A stretch of 64,000 nt of DNA, from contig JACJYS010000002.1 in assembly GCA_020635995.1 (NCBI GenBank), positions 310,001-374,000 of the forward strand. Reading direction: 5' to 3'. Positions within the stretch are counted from its first letter, which is position 1; each line of letters opens with the position of its first letter. Below the pieces are notes generated by a model, which saw only the letters and a list, made by a program, of their open reading frames with translations, had not been told where the DNA came from and did not search any database. Both the position numbers and the translations under genes were made by a program. This DNA comes from Chitinophagales bacterium (lineage in GTDB: Bacteria > Bacteroidota > Bacteroidia > Chitinophagales > UBA8649). This document shows positions 16,495-24,803 of this stretch, piece after piece.

Positions 16495-17079
16495 ATGCTA
16501 AATAAATTTAACTTACCGATAGCACTCAAAAGCTATCGGTTTGTTGTTTTTATACTTTTGCTCTTCTTATGGGCTTGCACCAATGATTTAGAAGAAGTAA
16601 AAGAAGTAACCAGCGAAAAATTTGTAAGCATAGAAAAAGGCGAAGATGTAAGCATACTATTTACCGAAGATGCCGTGCCTACCATAAAAATAGAAGGCCC
16701 TACGGCTATAAGGTACGCTTATTTGCCACCCGATACACCTTACACCGAATTTCCAGATGGACTTAAACTTTATGTTTACGACCAAGAGGGAAAAATAGAA
16801 AGTACTTTAAGTGCCAATAAAGGTACAATGGGAGATAATAGCGATAACTTAGAAGTAACCGGAGATGTGCAAATAGTTAATAGCAAAGGAGAAAAATTAA
16901 ATGCCGAAAAATTATTTTGGAATAAAACTGATAAAAAAATACGCTCCGATGAGTTTGTAAAAATATATACAAATGATGAAGTTATATACGGTACTGGTTT
17001 TGAGGCAGATGAGAACTTTACAAACTACGTGATATATAATATAAAAGGCGTAGTAAAAGTACGAGATGGCTCATTTTAA
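16495..17079 (+). CDS. lptC: LPS export ABC transporter periplasmic protein LptC
   Basis: The 194-residue protein has an N-terminal anchor ending in a lipobox-like LFLWAC and then an OstA/LptC beta-jellyroll: LKLYVYDQEGKIESTLSANKG, DNLEVTGDVQIVNSKGEKLNAEKLFWN, VIYGTGFEADENF. LptC passes lipopolysaccharide from the LptBFG transporter to the LptA bridge. The ATG at 16495 gives the best signal; the alternative GTG at 16474 overlaps the preceding stop. It is the last gene of the run beginning at 10857. Confidence 0.85.
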   Translation: MLNKFNLPIALKSYRFVVFILLLFLWACTNDLEEVKEVTSEKFVSIEKGEDVSILFTEDAVPTIKIEGPTAIRYAYLPPDTPYTEFPDGLKLYVYDQEGKIESTLSANKGTMGDNSDNLEVTGDVQIVNSKGEKLNAEKLFWNKTDKKIRSDEFVKIYTNDEVIYGTGFEADENFTNYVIYNIKGVVKVRDGSF

Positions 17080-17143
17080 GATTACTTAACAACAAAAAAT
17101 TAAGTTATGTGCCATTTATCACACAGAAATAAAAAAATGGTTG

Positions 17144-17258
17144 TACCTTTGACTTATTAAGTAGATAGTGAGTTAGGTTTTATACTTAACGAAATACTTT
17201 TTCATAATTGGTTAGTTACAATAAGCCTTAGACGCAATGTCTAAGGCTTATTGGTTTT
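17144..17258 (+). ncRNA. Candidate small RNA transcription unit
   Basis: A -7-type box TACCTTTG (17144-17151) stands 68 bases before a very strong hairpin with a T tract (17219-17258), and no reading frame longer than about 20 codons lies between them. The layout would give an RNA of about 100 nucleotides. No -33 element is evident, and the hairpin could simply terminate lptC transcription, so this is a weak call. Confidence 0.25.
17219..17258 (+). terminator. Rho-independent terminator
   Basis: CAATAAGCCTTAGAC, loop GCAAT, GTCTAAGGCTTATTG gives a perfect 15-bp stem followed by GTTTTT. It lies 140 bases after lptC and before the lpdA promoter, and closes the upstream transcription unit. Confidence 0.88.
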
Positions 17259-17329
17259 TAGTAGGCACGTATAATTCTATATTCCCTTAAAAATTAATAA
17301 TTATTAGCCTACAATTATTTAATAACCTT

Positions 17330-17337
17330 TACCTTTG
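17330..17337 (+). promoter_or_regulatory. -7 promoter box TACCTTTG of lpdA
   Basis: The box matches TAnnTTTG and is followed by C. The predicted start near 17344 leaves a leader of about 17 bases containing AAAAGGAAAAAA just before the ATG at 17361. Confidence 0.6.
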
Positions 17338-17360
17338 CAGTAAATAAAAAAAGGAAAAAA

Positions 17361-18752
17361 ATGTCAAAATACGATGTTGCAATAATTGGTTCAGGCCCTG
17401 GTGGATATGTTGCCGCTATTAGATGTGCTCAATTAGGATTTAAAACCGCTATAATTGAAAAATATAACACTTTAGGAGGCACTTGTTTAAATGTAGGGTG
17501 CATTCCAAGCAAAGCTTTGTTAGATAGTTCAGAGCATTATCATAAAATGCAACACGAATTTGCAGAACACGGCATAGAAGTAAAAGGTAGTAGCATTGAT
17601 TTTAAAAAAATGATAGATAGAAAAAGTGCTGTGGTAAAACAAACTTGCGATGGCGTTGCTTTTTTAATGAACAAAAATAAAATTGATGTAATAACAGGCA
17701 TAGGTTCGTTTAAAGATAAAAACACCATAACTATAAATGGCAAAGACGAAATTAAAGCAGATAAAATTATCATAGCCACAGGTTCAAAACCCGTAGAATT
17801 ACCCTTTGCTAAATTTGACAAAAAACGCATTATTTCTTCTACAGAAGCTTTAGCTTTATCAGAAATTCCAAAGAAATTTGTCATTATCGGAGGTGGAATT
17901 ATTGGTTTAGAATTAGGCTCAGTGTATCATCGCTTGGGTAGCGAAGTAACGGTAATAGAATATGCCGACAGATTAACACCTACCATGGATAGCGACATTA
18001 GCAAAGAGCTGAAAAGATTTTTAAGCAAACAAGGAATGAAGTTTGAATTAAGCACAAAAGTTACTGATGTGAGTGCTAAAGGAAAAACTGTAACTGTAAA
18101 AGCTGAAAATAAAAAAGGCGAAGCAGTTGAGTACACAGGCGATTATTGCTTAGTAGCAGTGGGCAGAAAACCTTATACCGAAGGTTTGGGGCTTGAAAAT
18201 GTAGGCTTAAAAACAGATGAAAGAGGAAGAATTTCTACTAATGAAAAACTACAAACAGCTGTAGAAAATATATACGCAATAGGCGATGTAGTAAAAGGAG
18301 CTATGTTGGCTCACAAAGCCGAAGAAGAAGGCGTTTATGTAGCAGAAATAATGGCGGGACAAAAACCACATATTCATTACAATTTAATTCCCGGTGTATG
18401 CTATACGTGGCCGGAAGCGGCAAGTGTAGGAGCTACAGAAGAGGAGCTGAAAGAGCAAAAAATTGACTACAAAACAGGCAAATTTCCATATAGAGCCTTA
18501 GGGCGTGCCAGAGCAAGTATGGATTTAGACGGTTTTGTTAAAATATTAGCCAATAAAGAAACAGATGAAATTTTGGGCGTTCATATAGTAGGAGCCCGTG
18601 CTGCCGATTTAATAATGGAAGGCGTAGTAGCTATGGAATACCGTGCCAGTGCAGAAGATGTTTGCCGTATGAGCCACCCTCACCCTACATACAGCGAAGC
18701 ATTTAAAGAAGCCTGTTTTGCGGCTACGGCAGATAGAGCTATGCATATTTAA
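17361..18752 (+). CDS. lpdA: Dihydrolipoyl dehydrogenase (E3)
   Basis: The 463-residue flavoprotein has the FAD motif IIGSGPGGYVAA (8-19), the redox disulfide GGTCLNVGCIPSK (Cys42 and Cys47), the NAD motif IIGGGIIGLELGSV near residue 177, the second FAD motif NIYAIGDVVKGAMLAHKAEEEG, and the C-terminal catalytic HPHPTYSEA. It reoxidises lipoamide in 2-oxo-acid dehydrogenase complexes. Length and motifs are complete. It stands alone with its own promoter; no E1/E2 genes are adjacent. Confidence 0.97.
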   Translation: MSKYDVAIIGSGPGGYVAAIRCAQLGFKTAIIEKYNTLGGTCLNVGCIPSKALLDSSEHYHKMQHEFAEHGIEVKGSSIDFKKMIDRKSAVVKQTCDGVAFLMNKNKIDVITGIGSFKDKNTITINGKDEIKADKIIIATGSKPVELPFAKFDKKRIISSTEALALSEIPKKFVIIGGGIIGLELGSVYHRLGSEVTVIEYADRLTPTMDSDISKELKRFLSKQGMKFELSTKVTDVSAKGKTVTVKAENKKGEAVEYTGDYCLVAVGRKPYTEGLGLENVGLKTDERGRISTNEKLQTAVENIYAIGDVVKGAMLAHKAEEEGVYVAEIMAGQKPHIHYNLIPGVCYTWPEAASVGATEEELKEQKIDYKTGKFPYRALGRARASMDLDGFVKILANKETDEILGVHIVGARAADLIMEGVVAMEYRASAEDVCRMSHPHPTYSEAFKEACFAATADRAMHI

Positions 18753-18753
18753 T

Positions 18754-18815
18754 AGACGTAAGATTTAAGACATAAGATATAAGACGTAAGATATAAGACG
18801 TAAGATTTAAGACTT
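18754..18815 (+). repeat. Tandem array of a 14-bp unit (AGACGTAAGATWTA)
   Basis: Four full units follow directly after the lpdA stop: AGACGTAAGATTTA (18754), AGACATAAGATATA (18768), AGACGTAAGATATA (18782), AGACGTAAGATTTA (18796), then a degenerate AGACTTATA. The array is non-coding and likely to vary in copy number. Confidence 0.85.
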
Positions 18816-18824
18816 ATATATATT

Positions 18825-18915
18825 CCAAAAAATAATTTCACATTCCATAATACCCCACCTGAAAAGGAGGGGAAGAAGGGGTGGTTTTTATAAATGTATG
18901 TGAAATTATTTTTGG
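18825..18915 (+). repeat. Small palindromic element with ~18-bp terminal inverted repeats
   Basis: The left arm CCAAAAAATAATTTCACAT (18825-18843) pairs with ATGTGAAATTATTTTTGG (18898-18915, one base shorter in the T run). The centre (ACCCCACCTGAAAAGGAGG followed by GGGAAGAAGGGGTGG) resembles the G/C-rich ends of the DUF559 insertion in IcmF at 34910-35414, so it may be a related insertion remnant. It sits 40 bases before the methyltransferase gene. Confidence 0.65.
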
Positions 18916-18955
18916 GTGCAGTATAAATAAAATATAAAAACAATTTCTGTCTAAA

Positions 18956-20155
18956 ATGAAAATTTACCCTATCCTTTTACTTGGTTTACATCAGGCATTG
19001 CAAGAAGCTTTATTTACGGATGCTTATGCAGACAAAGTATTGGAAAAAACATTTAAAGCCAATAAAAAATGGGGAAGTAAAGACCGAGCTTTTATTGCGG
19101 AATCTTTCTATGATATTATACGCTGGAAAACCAAACTTGAGTTTTATATGAATGAGGAAATAAACCCTCAAAATGTATATAAACTAATGGCAACGTATCT
19201 TTTGCTTACTTATAACAGTCTGCCTCCTTTCGGTGAATTTAAAAATATAGATACAGAATTTTTAAAAAATAGATTTAGTTTACCTATTGAAAATCCTGCT
19301 ATTAAACACGCTGTTCCACAATGGCTATACACCAAAGTAGCAGAAGCCTACCCTAATCAAGTAGATGAAATTTTTGAAGCCTTAAACGAACAAGCTGAAG
19401 TATATTTAAGAATAAATACACTAAAAACCTCAAAAGAAAACACTATAAATGCTCTTTTAAAAGAAGATATTGAAGCTAAAAGCGTAGCAAATTACCCTAA
19501 TGCTATAATGCTTACTCACAGGAAAAACGTATTTAGAACTCAGGCTTTTCAAAATGGTTGGTTTGAAGTTCAAGATTTGTCATCTCAGTTGGTAGCTTCT
19601 GCATTAGCCGTAAAAGAAGGCATGCGGGTAATAGATACTTGTGCCGGTGCAGGTGGAAAAACACTTCATTTGGCTTCATTAATGAAAAACAAAGGTCAAA
19701 TTATAGCATTAGATATTCATGAATGGAAATTAAAAGAACTTAAACGCAGAGCTAAAAGAGCGGGTGCTCATAATATAGAAACCCGAGTAATTGAATCATC
19801 AAAAACTATAAAACGCCTATATAACGGTGCTGATGCCATATTAATAGATGCCCCGTGCAGTGGTTTAGGTGTACTAAAACGCAACCCCGATGCCAAGTGG
19901 AAACTGAACACCGATTTTATAGAAAGAGTAAAAAAAGAGCAAGCTGAAATTTTAAATAAATACAGTAAAATTGTAAAAGAAAATGGCACTTTAGTTTATG
20001 CCACATGCTCCATACTACCAGAAGAAAATGAACTTCAAGTTCAAGATTTTTTAGCTAAAAACAACAATTTTAAGCTTGAAAATGAACAAATAATTTTACC
20101 CAATAAAACAGGCAATGACGGTTTTTATATTGCTAAGTTGAATAGAATTAGCTAA
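18956..20155 (+). CDS. RsmB/NOP2-family RNA (cytosine-C5) methyltransferase
   Basis: The 399-residue protein has an N-terminal helical NusB-like region (about 1-130) and a SAM-dependent methyltransferase domain: motif I IDTCAGAGGKTLHLASL, IIALDIHEWKL, motif IV ILIDAPCSGLGVLKRNPDAKW and motif VI YATCSILPEENE. The two cysteines, in APCSG and ATCS, are the release and catalytic cysteines of m5C RNA methyltransferases. The likely target is 16S rRNA (RsmB-like), but the exact position cannot be read from sequence. Confidence 0.92.
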   Translation: MKIYPILLLGLHQALQEALFTDAYADKVLEKTFKANKKWGSKDRAFIAESFYDIIRWKTKLEFYMNEEINPQNVYKLMATYLLLTYNSLPPFGEFKNIDTEFLKNRFSLPIENPAIKHAVPQWLYTKVAEAYPNQVDEIFEALNEQAEVYLRINTLKTSKENTINALLKEDIEAKSVANYPNAIMLTHRKNVFRTQAFQNGWFEVQDLSSQLVASALAVKEGMRVIDTCAGAGGKTLHLASLMKNKGQIIALDIHEWKLKELKRRAKRAGAHNIETRVIESSKTIKRLYNGADAILIDAPCSGLGVLKRNPDAKWKLNTDFIERVKKEQAEILNKYSKIVKENGTLVYATCSILPEENELQVQDFLAKNNNFKLENEQIILPNKTGNDGFYIAKLNRIS

Positions 20156-20236
20156 TCAAACAACAAATTCACTAACTCCCTATTTAGCTATCCCAAACTC
20201 TTTGCAACTTTACACTAAAATAAAACGGAAGCTGTC

Positions 20237-20276
20237 ATAGCGGAAATTTGGAACAAAGTGGAAAATTGTCCGCTAT
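20237..20276. repeat. Intergenic hairpin
   Basis: ATAGCGGA at 20237-20244 pairs with TCCGCTAT at 20269-20276, extended by AATTT / AAATT. It sits between two convergent genes and may terminate one or both, though there is no long T tract. Confidence 0.45.
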
Positions 20277-20302
20277 CTTATTATTTATCTAATCGTCTCG
20301 TC

Positions 20303-20734
20303 CTAAAAGGGTGTCAGTTCTGCCAATGCATATAACAGTCTGTTTTGAGCACCTTCTTGCGAGCCAAATATGGAGTGTGTTATCTTGCCATTTTTATCAA
20401 ATAATAACCAATGAGGTGTTCCTTCTGCACTAAAGTGATGATAATTTATGGCGTCTTCATCTAAATAAATGGGAAATGGAGCTTTGCTTTCGGTAAATAT
20501 ATCCATTATTTCTTGCTGCGTAAAAGGCATAGAAGCAAACTGAACATGCACTACTACTAATTTAACATTAGGGTTTTCTTGGCTCAACTTATAGGCTAAA
20601 GGTAAAGCTCGCCCTGTGCACCCCAAGCAGGATGTGCTGTAAAACAATACCAATATGGGCTCACCTTTGTAGGCTTCTAATGGATTAAATGAATCTCCCG
20701 AAAATGTTTTTAAATCTTGTTTAAACTTTGGCAT
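20303..20734 (-). CDS. Thioredoxin-fold protein (TlpA/redoxin-like), cytoplasmic
   Basis: The 143-residue protein has a thioredoxin fold with ILVLFYSTSCLGCTGRALPLAYKL (CxxC as CLGC), the cis-Pro loop GTPHWLLFDKNGKI and no signal peptide. It resembles TlpA-like redoxins in Bacteroidota. The CLGC motif is redox-active in appearance, but the partner is unknown. It is divergent from the PLP decarboxylase gene, with 176 bases between them. Confidence 0.82.
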   Translation of the reverse strand: MPKFKQDLKTFSGDSFNPLEAYKGEPILVLFYSTSCLGCTGRALPLAYKLSQENPNVKLVVVHVQFASMPFTQQEIMDIFTESKAPFPIYLDEDAINYHHFSAEGTPHWLLFDKNGKITHSIFGSQEGAQNRLLYALAELTPF

Positions 20735-20750
20735 AAAAATATTATTTCAT

Positions 20751-20809
20751 GTATAATACTGATTAGAAAGATATAATAGTCCAATAAGGCATAAGCCAAT
20801 ATTGTACTA
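20751..20809 (-). repeat. Copy 2 of the short dispersed intergenic repeat
   Basis: Read on the minus strand it contains CTTATTGGACTATTATAT and then CTAATCAGTAT, matching 27596-27650 over about 50 bases and 215-250 over the core. It lies in the divergent intergenic region before the PLP decarboxylase gene. Confidence 0.6.
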
Positions 20810-20839
20810 AATGCATTAATTTAACAATATAAAACCCAA

Positions 20840-20877
20840 AACAGTTTAGATTATTTTGCATTAACAATTAGTATTAT
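20840..20877 (+). promoter_or_regulatory. 38-bp promoter-proximal repeat, copy upstream of the PLP decarboxylase gene
   Basis: This 38-base block matches 34 of 38 bases of the reverse complement of 24764-24801, which lies upstream of the convergent murF-alr gene. It contains a TTTTG (-33-like) element, and a TACCTTTG -7 box follows 25 bases later at 20884-20891. A more diverged copy is at 59399-59436. Confidence 0.6.
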
Positions 20878-20883
20878 AAATAT

Positions 20884-20891
20884 TACCTTTG
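20884..20891 (+). promoter_or_regulatory. -7 promoter box TACCTTTG of the PLP decarboxylase gene
   Basis: The box matches TAnnTTTG followed by C; predicted start near 20898, leader of about 13 bases before the ATG at 20911. Confidence 0.6.
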
Positions 20892-20910
20892 CATAAACAT
20901 ATACCCCATT

Positions 20911-22143
20911 ATGCAATATTGGAAAAAACTTACCCAAGAGCAGCGTAAGTCAAGAATAGAAAAGGCACTTCAAAAAAATGTAAATTTTTCTAACGATGCT
21001 TCTTTAGGTTATCCTGCTTCAAAGTTAGATAACAAAGTATTTTATGACGATGCCCCGTTTTTAAAGGATGCTCCCACACTTAAAACCTATGTAGCCAACC
21101 CCAATAATATAGGCTGTCATACCTATGGTACATCAGAAAAAGCATTTAGTGGCACGCAAGAAATAGAAAAAGAGGTGCTTAATGTGCTGGCGGTAGATAT
21201 TTTTAAAATAAAAGAAAATGAATTTGATGGTTATATTGCTCCCGGTGGCACTGAAGCCAATATACAAGCCCTATGGATTTTTAGAAATTTGTTTTTTAAA
21301 AAGTATAAAGCCAATTCTAATGAAATAGCTATTTTAGCCTCAGAAGATACGCATTATTCTATTCCTAAAGGTTCAAATTTGCTACAAATAGAATGGTTAA
21401 AAATACCTGTAGATTTTAGCACCAGAGAAATACAGAAAAATAAATTAGATGAAATAGTAAAAGAAGCTATTAAAGCAGGTAAAAAATATTTTATGGTGGT
21501 TGCCAATATGGGAACTACCATGTTTGGTTCTATTGACAATCCTGATATTTATACCGAAATATTAGAAAAACACAAAGCTGTATATAAACTCCATATTGAC
21601 GGTGCTTATGGTGGTTTTATTTATCCATTTAGCAATAGAAACTCAAAAATAAACTTTAGCAATCCTAAAATTAGCTCTATAACTATAGATGCACATAAAA
21701 TGCTACAAGCACCTTATGGTACAGGTGTTTTTATTTGCCGAAAAGGCTTAATAGAAAATGTATTAACCAAAGAAGCGGAGTATGTAGAGGGTATGGATTT
21801 AACCTTGTGTGGTAGCCGTTCGGGGGCTAATGCCGTAGCCGTTTGGATGATATTATTTACTTATGGACCTTATGGGTGGAGAGAAAAAATAAGTATTTTG
21901 CAAATGCGTACACAGTTTTTATGCGAAGAATTAGACCGTTTGAACATAAAATATTTTAGAGAACCCAATATGAATATTGTTACTATTAGCTCAAAAGGAA
22001 TACCTATAGCAGTTGCAGAAAAATATGATTTAGTGCCACAGCAACACAACGATAAAAACCAATGGTATAAAATAGTGCTTATGGATCATGTAGAAATAGA
22101 CCACCTAACTACTTTTGTAGAAGATTTGAAGAAAAATATGTGA
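20911..22143 (+). CDS. Pyridoxal-phosphate-dependent group II decarboxylase
   Basis: The 410-residue protein belongs to the group II PLP decarboxylase family (aspartate, glutamate, tyrosine, histidine decarboxylases). Visible are the cofactor-binding APGGTEANIQALW, LHIDGAYGGF and SSITIDAHKMLQAPYGTG, where the Lys in HKM forms the Schiff base. The amino-acid substrate cannot be fixed from sequence. The stop codon at 22141-22143 abuts the stop of the convergent murF-alr gene, with no bases between them. Confidence 0.85.
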   Translation: MQYWKKLTQEQRKSRIEKALQKNVNFSNDASLGYPASKLDNKVFYDDAPFLKDAPTLKTYVANPNNIGCHTYGTSEKAFSGTQEIEKEVLNVLAVDIFKIKENEFDGYIAPGGTEANIQALWIFRNLFFKKYKANSNEIAILASEDTHYSIPKGSNLLQIEWLKIPVDFSTREIQKNKLDEIVKEAIKAGKKYFMVVANMGTTMFGSIDNPDIYTEILEKHKAVYKLHIDGAYGGFIYPFSNRNSKINFSNPKISSITIDAHKMLQAPYGTGVFICRKGLIENVLTKEAEYVEGMDLTLCGSRSGANAVAVWMILFTYGPYGWREKISILQMRTQFLCEELDRLNIKYFREPNMNIVTISSKGIPIAVAEKYDLVPQQHNDKNQWYKIVLMDHVEIDHLTTFVEDLKKNM

Positions 22144-24645
22144 TTACCCTTCGCCTACAAAAAATACACGTTTTACTCTTTCAGAAACATTACAGAGCAC
22201 TTCGTAAGGAATAGTGTTTATTTGTTGAGCTATTTCTGATGCACTTATATTTTCTCCAAAAATTTCTGCCACATCCCCTTCTTTAGCTTCGGGTATGTCG
22301 GTTACATCTACCATGGTCATATCCATGCAAATATTACCGATAATAGGAGCTTTTTTGCCTTGTATAAAAACATTGCCCACACCATTGCTTAATAATCTAT
22401 TTAGTCCGTCAGCATAACCTATAGCTATGGTGGCTATAGTAGAATCTTTTTGAGCAATACCTTTTCTGCCATAGCCTACGGTTTCGCCTTTTTTTAAATG
22501 CTTAACCTGCGAAATTTTTGTTTTAAGTTTAGTAACGGTTAGTAGTTGTTCTTGCATTTCGGCATTAAAACCATACATGCCTATGCCTAATCTAACCATG
22601 TCAAACTGTGCTTCTTTAAAACGGCTAATGCCACTGCTGTTTAAAATATGTAATAGCGGTTTATAGCCAAGTCCCTTAATAAGTTGTTGGCTTATTTTTT
22701 CAAAAGTGTTAATTTGCTGTTGGGTAAAATCATCTTTTTCAGCTTCGTCAGATGCCACTAAATGAGAGTATATAGACTGAACTTTTATATGTTTATTAGA
22801 TTTTAAATCGTTTATTAATTGTTCAATATTTTGCTCTTCAAAACCCAAGCGTTTCATGCCTGTATCTATATTAAGGTGTACAGGATAAGATGTTTCTAAC
22901 TTAAAATTTTTAATAGCATTAGTAAAAGCTTTTAACAAAGAGAAACTATAAATTTCGGGTTCTAATTTATATCTAACTATAGCATTAAAACTTCTTTCCT
23001 CAGGATTAAGCACCATAATGGGCGTTTTTATTCCTGCTTTGCGTAGCATTATACCTTCATCGGCATAGGCTACACCAAAATAACCCACTCTGTTAAATTC
23101 TAATAATTTGGCTATTTCTACCGAGCTGGCACCATAAGAAAAAGCTTTAACCATAGCCATTATTTTAACATTAGGTTTTAGCGTAGCCGCAAAAACTTTA
23201 TAGTTGTGTAAAATAGCATTTAAGTCAATTTCTAATATGGTGGCATGTGCTTTTTCTTCTAAATAAGCACTTATTTTTTCAAACTCAAATTTTCTTGCTC
23301 CTTTAAGTAGCACATTTTCCGTATTAAAATCTGCATCGCTTACTTTGGTTAAAAAACTATCGGTGTCTTCATAAAAGTGTAAGCCGTTTTTAAAATCTTC
23401 TTGTTTAAATAAAAACTTATGCTGCATTAAATTTTTGCCAATGCCTATAAAGCGGTCTATTTTATTTTGAACAAGTAAATCATTTATTGCGGTGTATAAA
23501 TCTACTCCCGACATGCCACTTTGCAAAATATCGGATAAAATAACCGTGTGGTTTTGGTTGTTCTTTTGCTGATTTAAAAAATCTATAGCAATTTTTAGCG
23601 AGTCAATATCAGAATTATAGCTATCATTAATTATAATACAGTTGTTAATCCCATTTTTTTGTTCTAAACGCATTTCTATACGTTGTAGCAATTTTAAACG
23701 CTTGTTTATAGTTTTTTGATTATAACCCAAATGCAACATAAGCACCACTCCGTGCATGGCATTTTGAATGGATGAAGTATCGGAAAAAGGAAGTTTTATT
23801 TTATAATCTTCTTTTTTGTAGGTTAAATAATAAATAGTTCTCTTTCCTCTTTCCTCACTTAATTTTATTTTTATTTGAGCTTCGTCATTAAAACCCCAGT
23901 CTAATAAATCGGGCGTATTTTCTAAGGCGGTATCGTTTCCAAAAGCTTCAGTTATGGCACTGTGCACGGGTTTTATATCGCTGTTGTAAATTAAAGTTTT
24001 GGCTCGCACAAAAAGCTTTAGTTTCTCTTTTATTTTATGAAATTGGTTAATAAAATTTTCGCTGTGTGCAGAACTAATAGTAGTAAAAATGCCAATGGTA
24101 GGCTGTATTATTTTTTCAAGTTGTTGCATCTCGTCCGGTTCAGAAATGCCCGCTTCAAAAATGCCAAAATTATGTTCTTTTTTCAATCCCCAAACAGAAA
24201 GCGGCACACCCAACTGGGAATTGTAAGACTTTGGACTTCGGCAAATATTATAGTCTTCTTGAAGCAACTGGTGGCACCATTCTTTTACTATAGTTTTTCC
24301 ATTAGAACCCGTTATAGCCAGCACAGGAATTTTAAAATGACTGCGATGAAAAGCCGCTAATTTTTGAAGGGCAACTAAGCTGTTTTTTACTTCTACAAAA
24401 TTTACATCTTTAAGTTTTTCAAGCTCTTCGGTATGTTCTACCACAAAGTTTCTAACGCCTTTTTCATATAAATCAGCTATAAAGTGATGCCCGTCTGAAA
24501 GTTTTCCTTTTATAGCAAAAAAAAGGGTATTAGCTCCGTTTCTCACTTTTCTACTATCATAAAGTAAATGCGAAATATGTGCATCGGCATTTTCAAAATG
24601 CCACTTGCCGGCAATGGCTTGTTCTATTTGTTTAATGTTATACAT
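22144..24645 (-). CDS. murF-alr: Bifunctional MurF / alanine racemase fusion
   Basis: The 833-residue protein joins two peptidoglycan enzymes. Residues about 1-455 are MurF (UDP-MurNAc-tripeptide:D-Ala-D-Ala ligase): P-loop ITGSNGKTIVKEW near residue 115, GIFEAGISEPDEM, and NDSYNSD. Residues about 465-833 are alanine racemase: LEIDLNAILHNYKVF, the PLP-lysine region IMAMVKAFSYGASS, VHLNIDTGMKRLGF, VRLGIGMYGF and the second active-site region VGYGRKG. Fusing the maker of D-Ala with the ligase using D-Ala-D-Ala is known across Bacteroidota. All key motifs are intact. Confidence 0.95.
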   Translation of the reverse strand: MYNIKQIEQAIAGKWHFENADAHISHLLYDSRKVRNGANTLFFAIKGKLSDGHHFIADLYEKGVRNFVVEHTEELEKLKDVNFVEVKNSLVALQKLAAFHRSHFKIPVLAITGSNGKTIVKEWCHQLLQEDYNICRSPKSYNSQLGVPLSVWGLKKEHNFGIFEAGISEPDEMQQLEKIIQPTIGIFTTISSAHSENFINQFHKIKEKLKLFVRAKTLIYNSDIKPVHSAITEAFGNDTALENTPDLLDWGFNDEAQIKIKLSEERGKRTIYYLTYKKEDYKIKLPFSDTSSIQNAMHGVVLMLHLGYNQKTINKRLKLLQRIEMRLEQKNGINNCIIINDSYNSDIDSLKIAIDFLNQQKNNQNHTVILSDILQSGMSGVDLYTAINDLLVQNKIDRFIGIGKNLMQHKFLFKQEDFKNGLHFYEDTDSFLTKVSDADFNTENVLLKGARKFEFEKISAYLEEKAHATILEIDLNAILHNYKVFAATLKPNVKIMAMVKAFSYGASSVEIAKLLEFNRVGYFGVAYADEGIMLRKAGIKTPIMVLNPEERSFNAIVRYKLEPEIYSFSLLKAFTNAIKNFKLETSYPVHLNIDTGMKRLGFEEQNIEQLINDLKSNKHIKVQSIYSHLVASDEAEKDDFTQQQINTFEKISQQLIKGLGYKPLLHILNSSGISRFKEAQFDMVRLGIGMYGFNAEMQEQLLTVTKLKTKISQVKHLKKGETVGYGRKGIAQKDSTIATIAIGYADGLNRLLSNGVGNVFIQGKKAPIIGNICMDMTMVDVTDIPEAKEGDVAEIFGENISASEIAQQINTIPYEVLCNVSERVKRVFFVGEG

Positions 24646-24752
24646 ATAAGTTTTTCACAACTATCTGAAACTTGAATAAAAAAGTGCCTAAGAATACTTT
24701 ATATTTTGAAAAATGCCGACACATTTTCAAATTTGGTATTATTCAAACGTTC

Positions 24753-24801
24753 CAAAAATACAAATAATATCAATTGTTAATACAAAATAATCTAAACTAT
24801 T
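24753..24801 (-). promoter_or_regulatory. Promoter of murF-alr with the 38-bp repeat
   Basis: On the minus strand the repeat block (24764-24801) contains TTTTG (24783-24787), followed after 22 bases by TATTTTTG (24753-24760), fitting TTTG-N17-23-TAnnTTTG. The predicted start near 24746 gives a leader of about 100 bases. The repeat begins three bases from the stop of the upstream lamin-tail gene. Confidence 0.55.
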
Positions 24802-24803
24802 TT

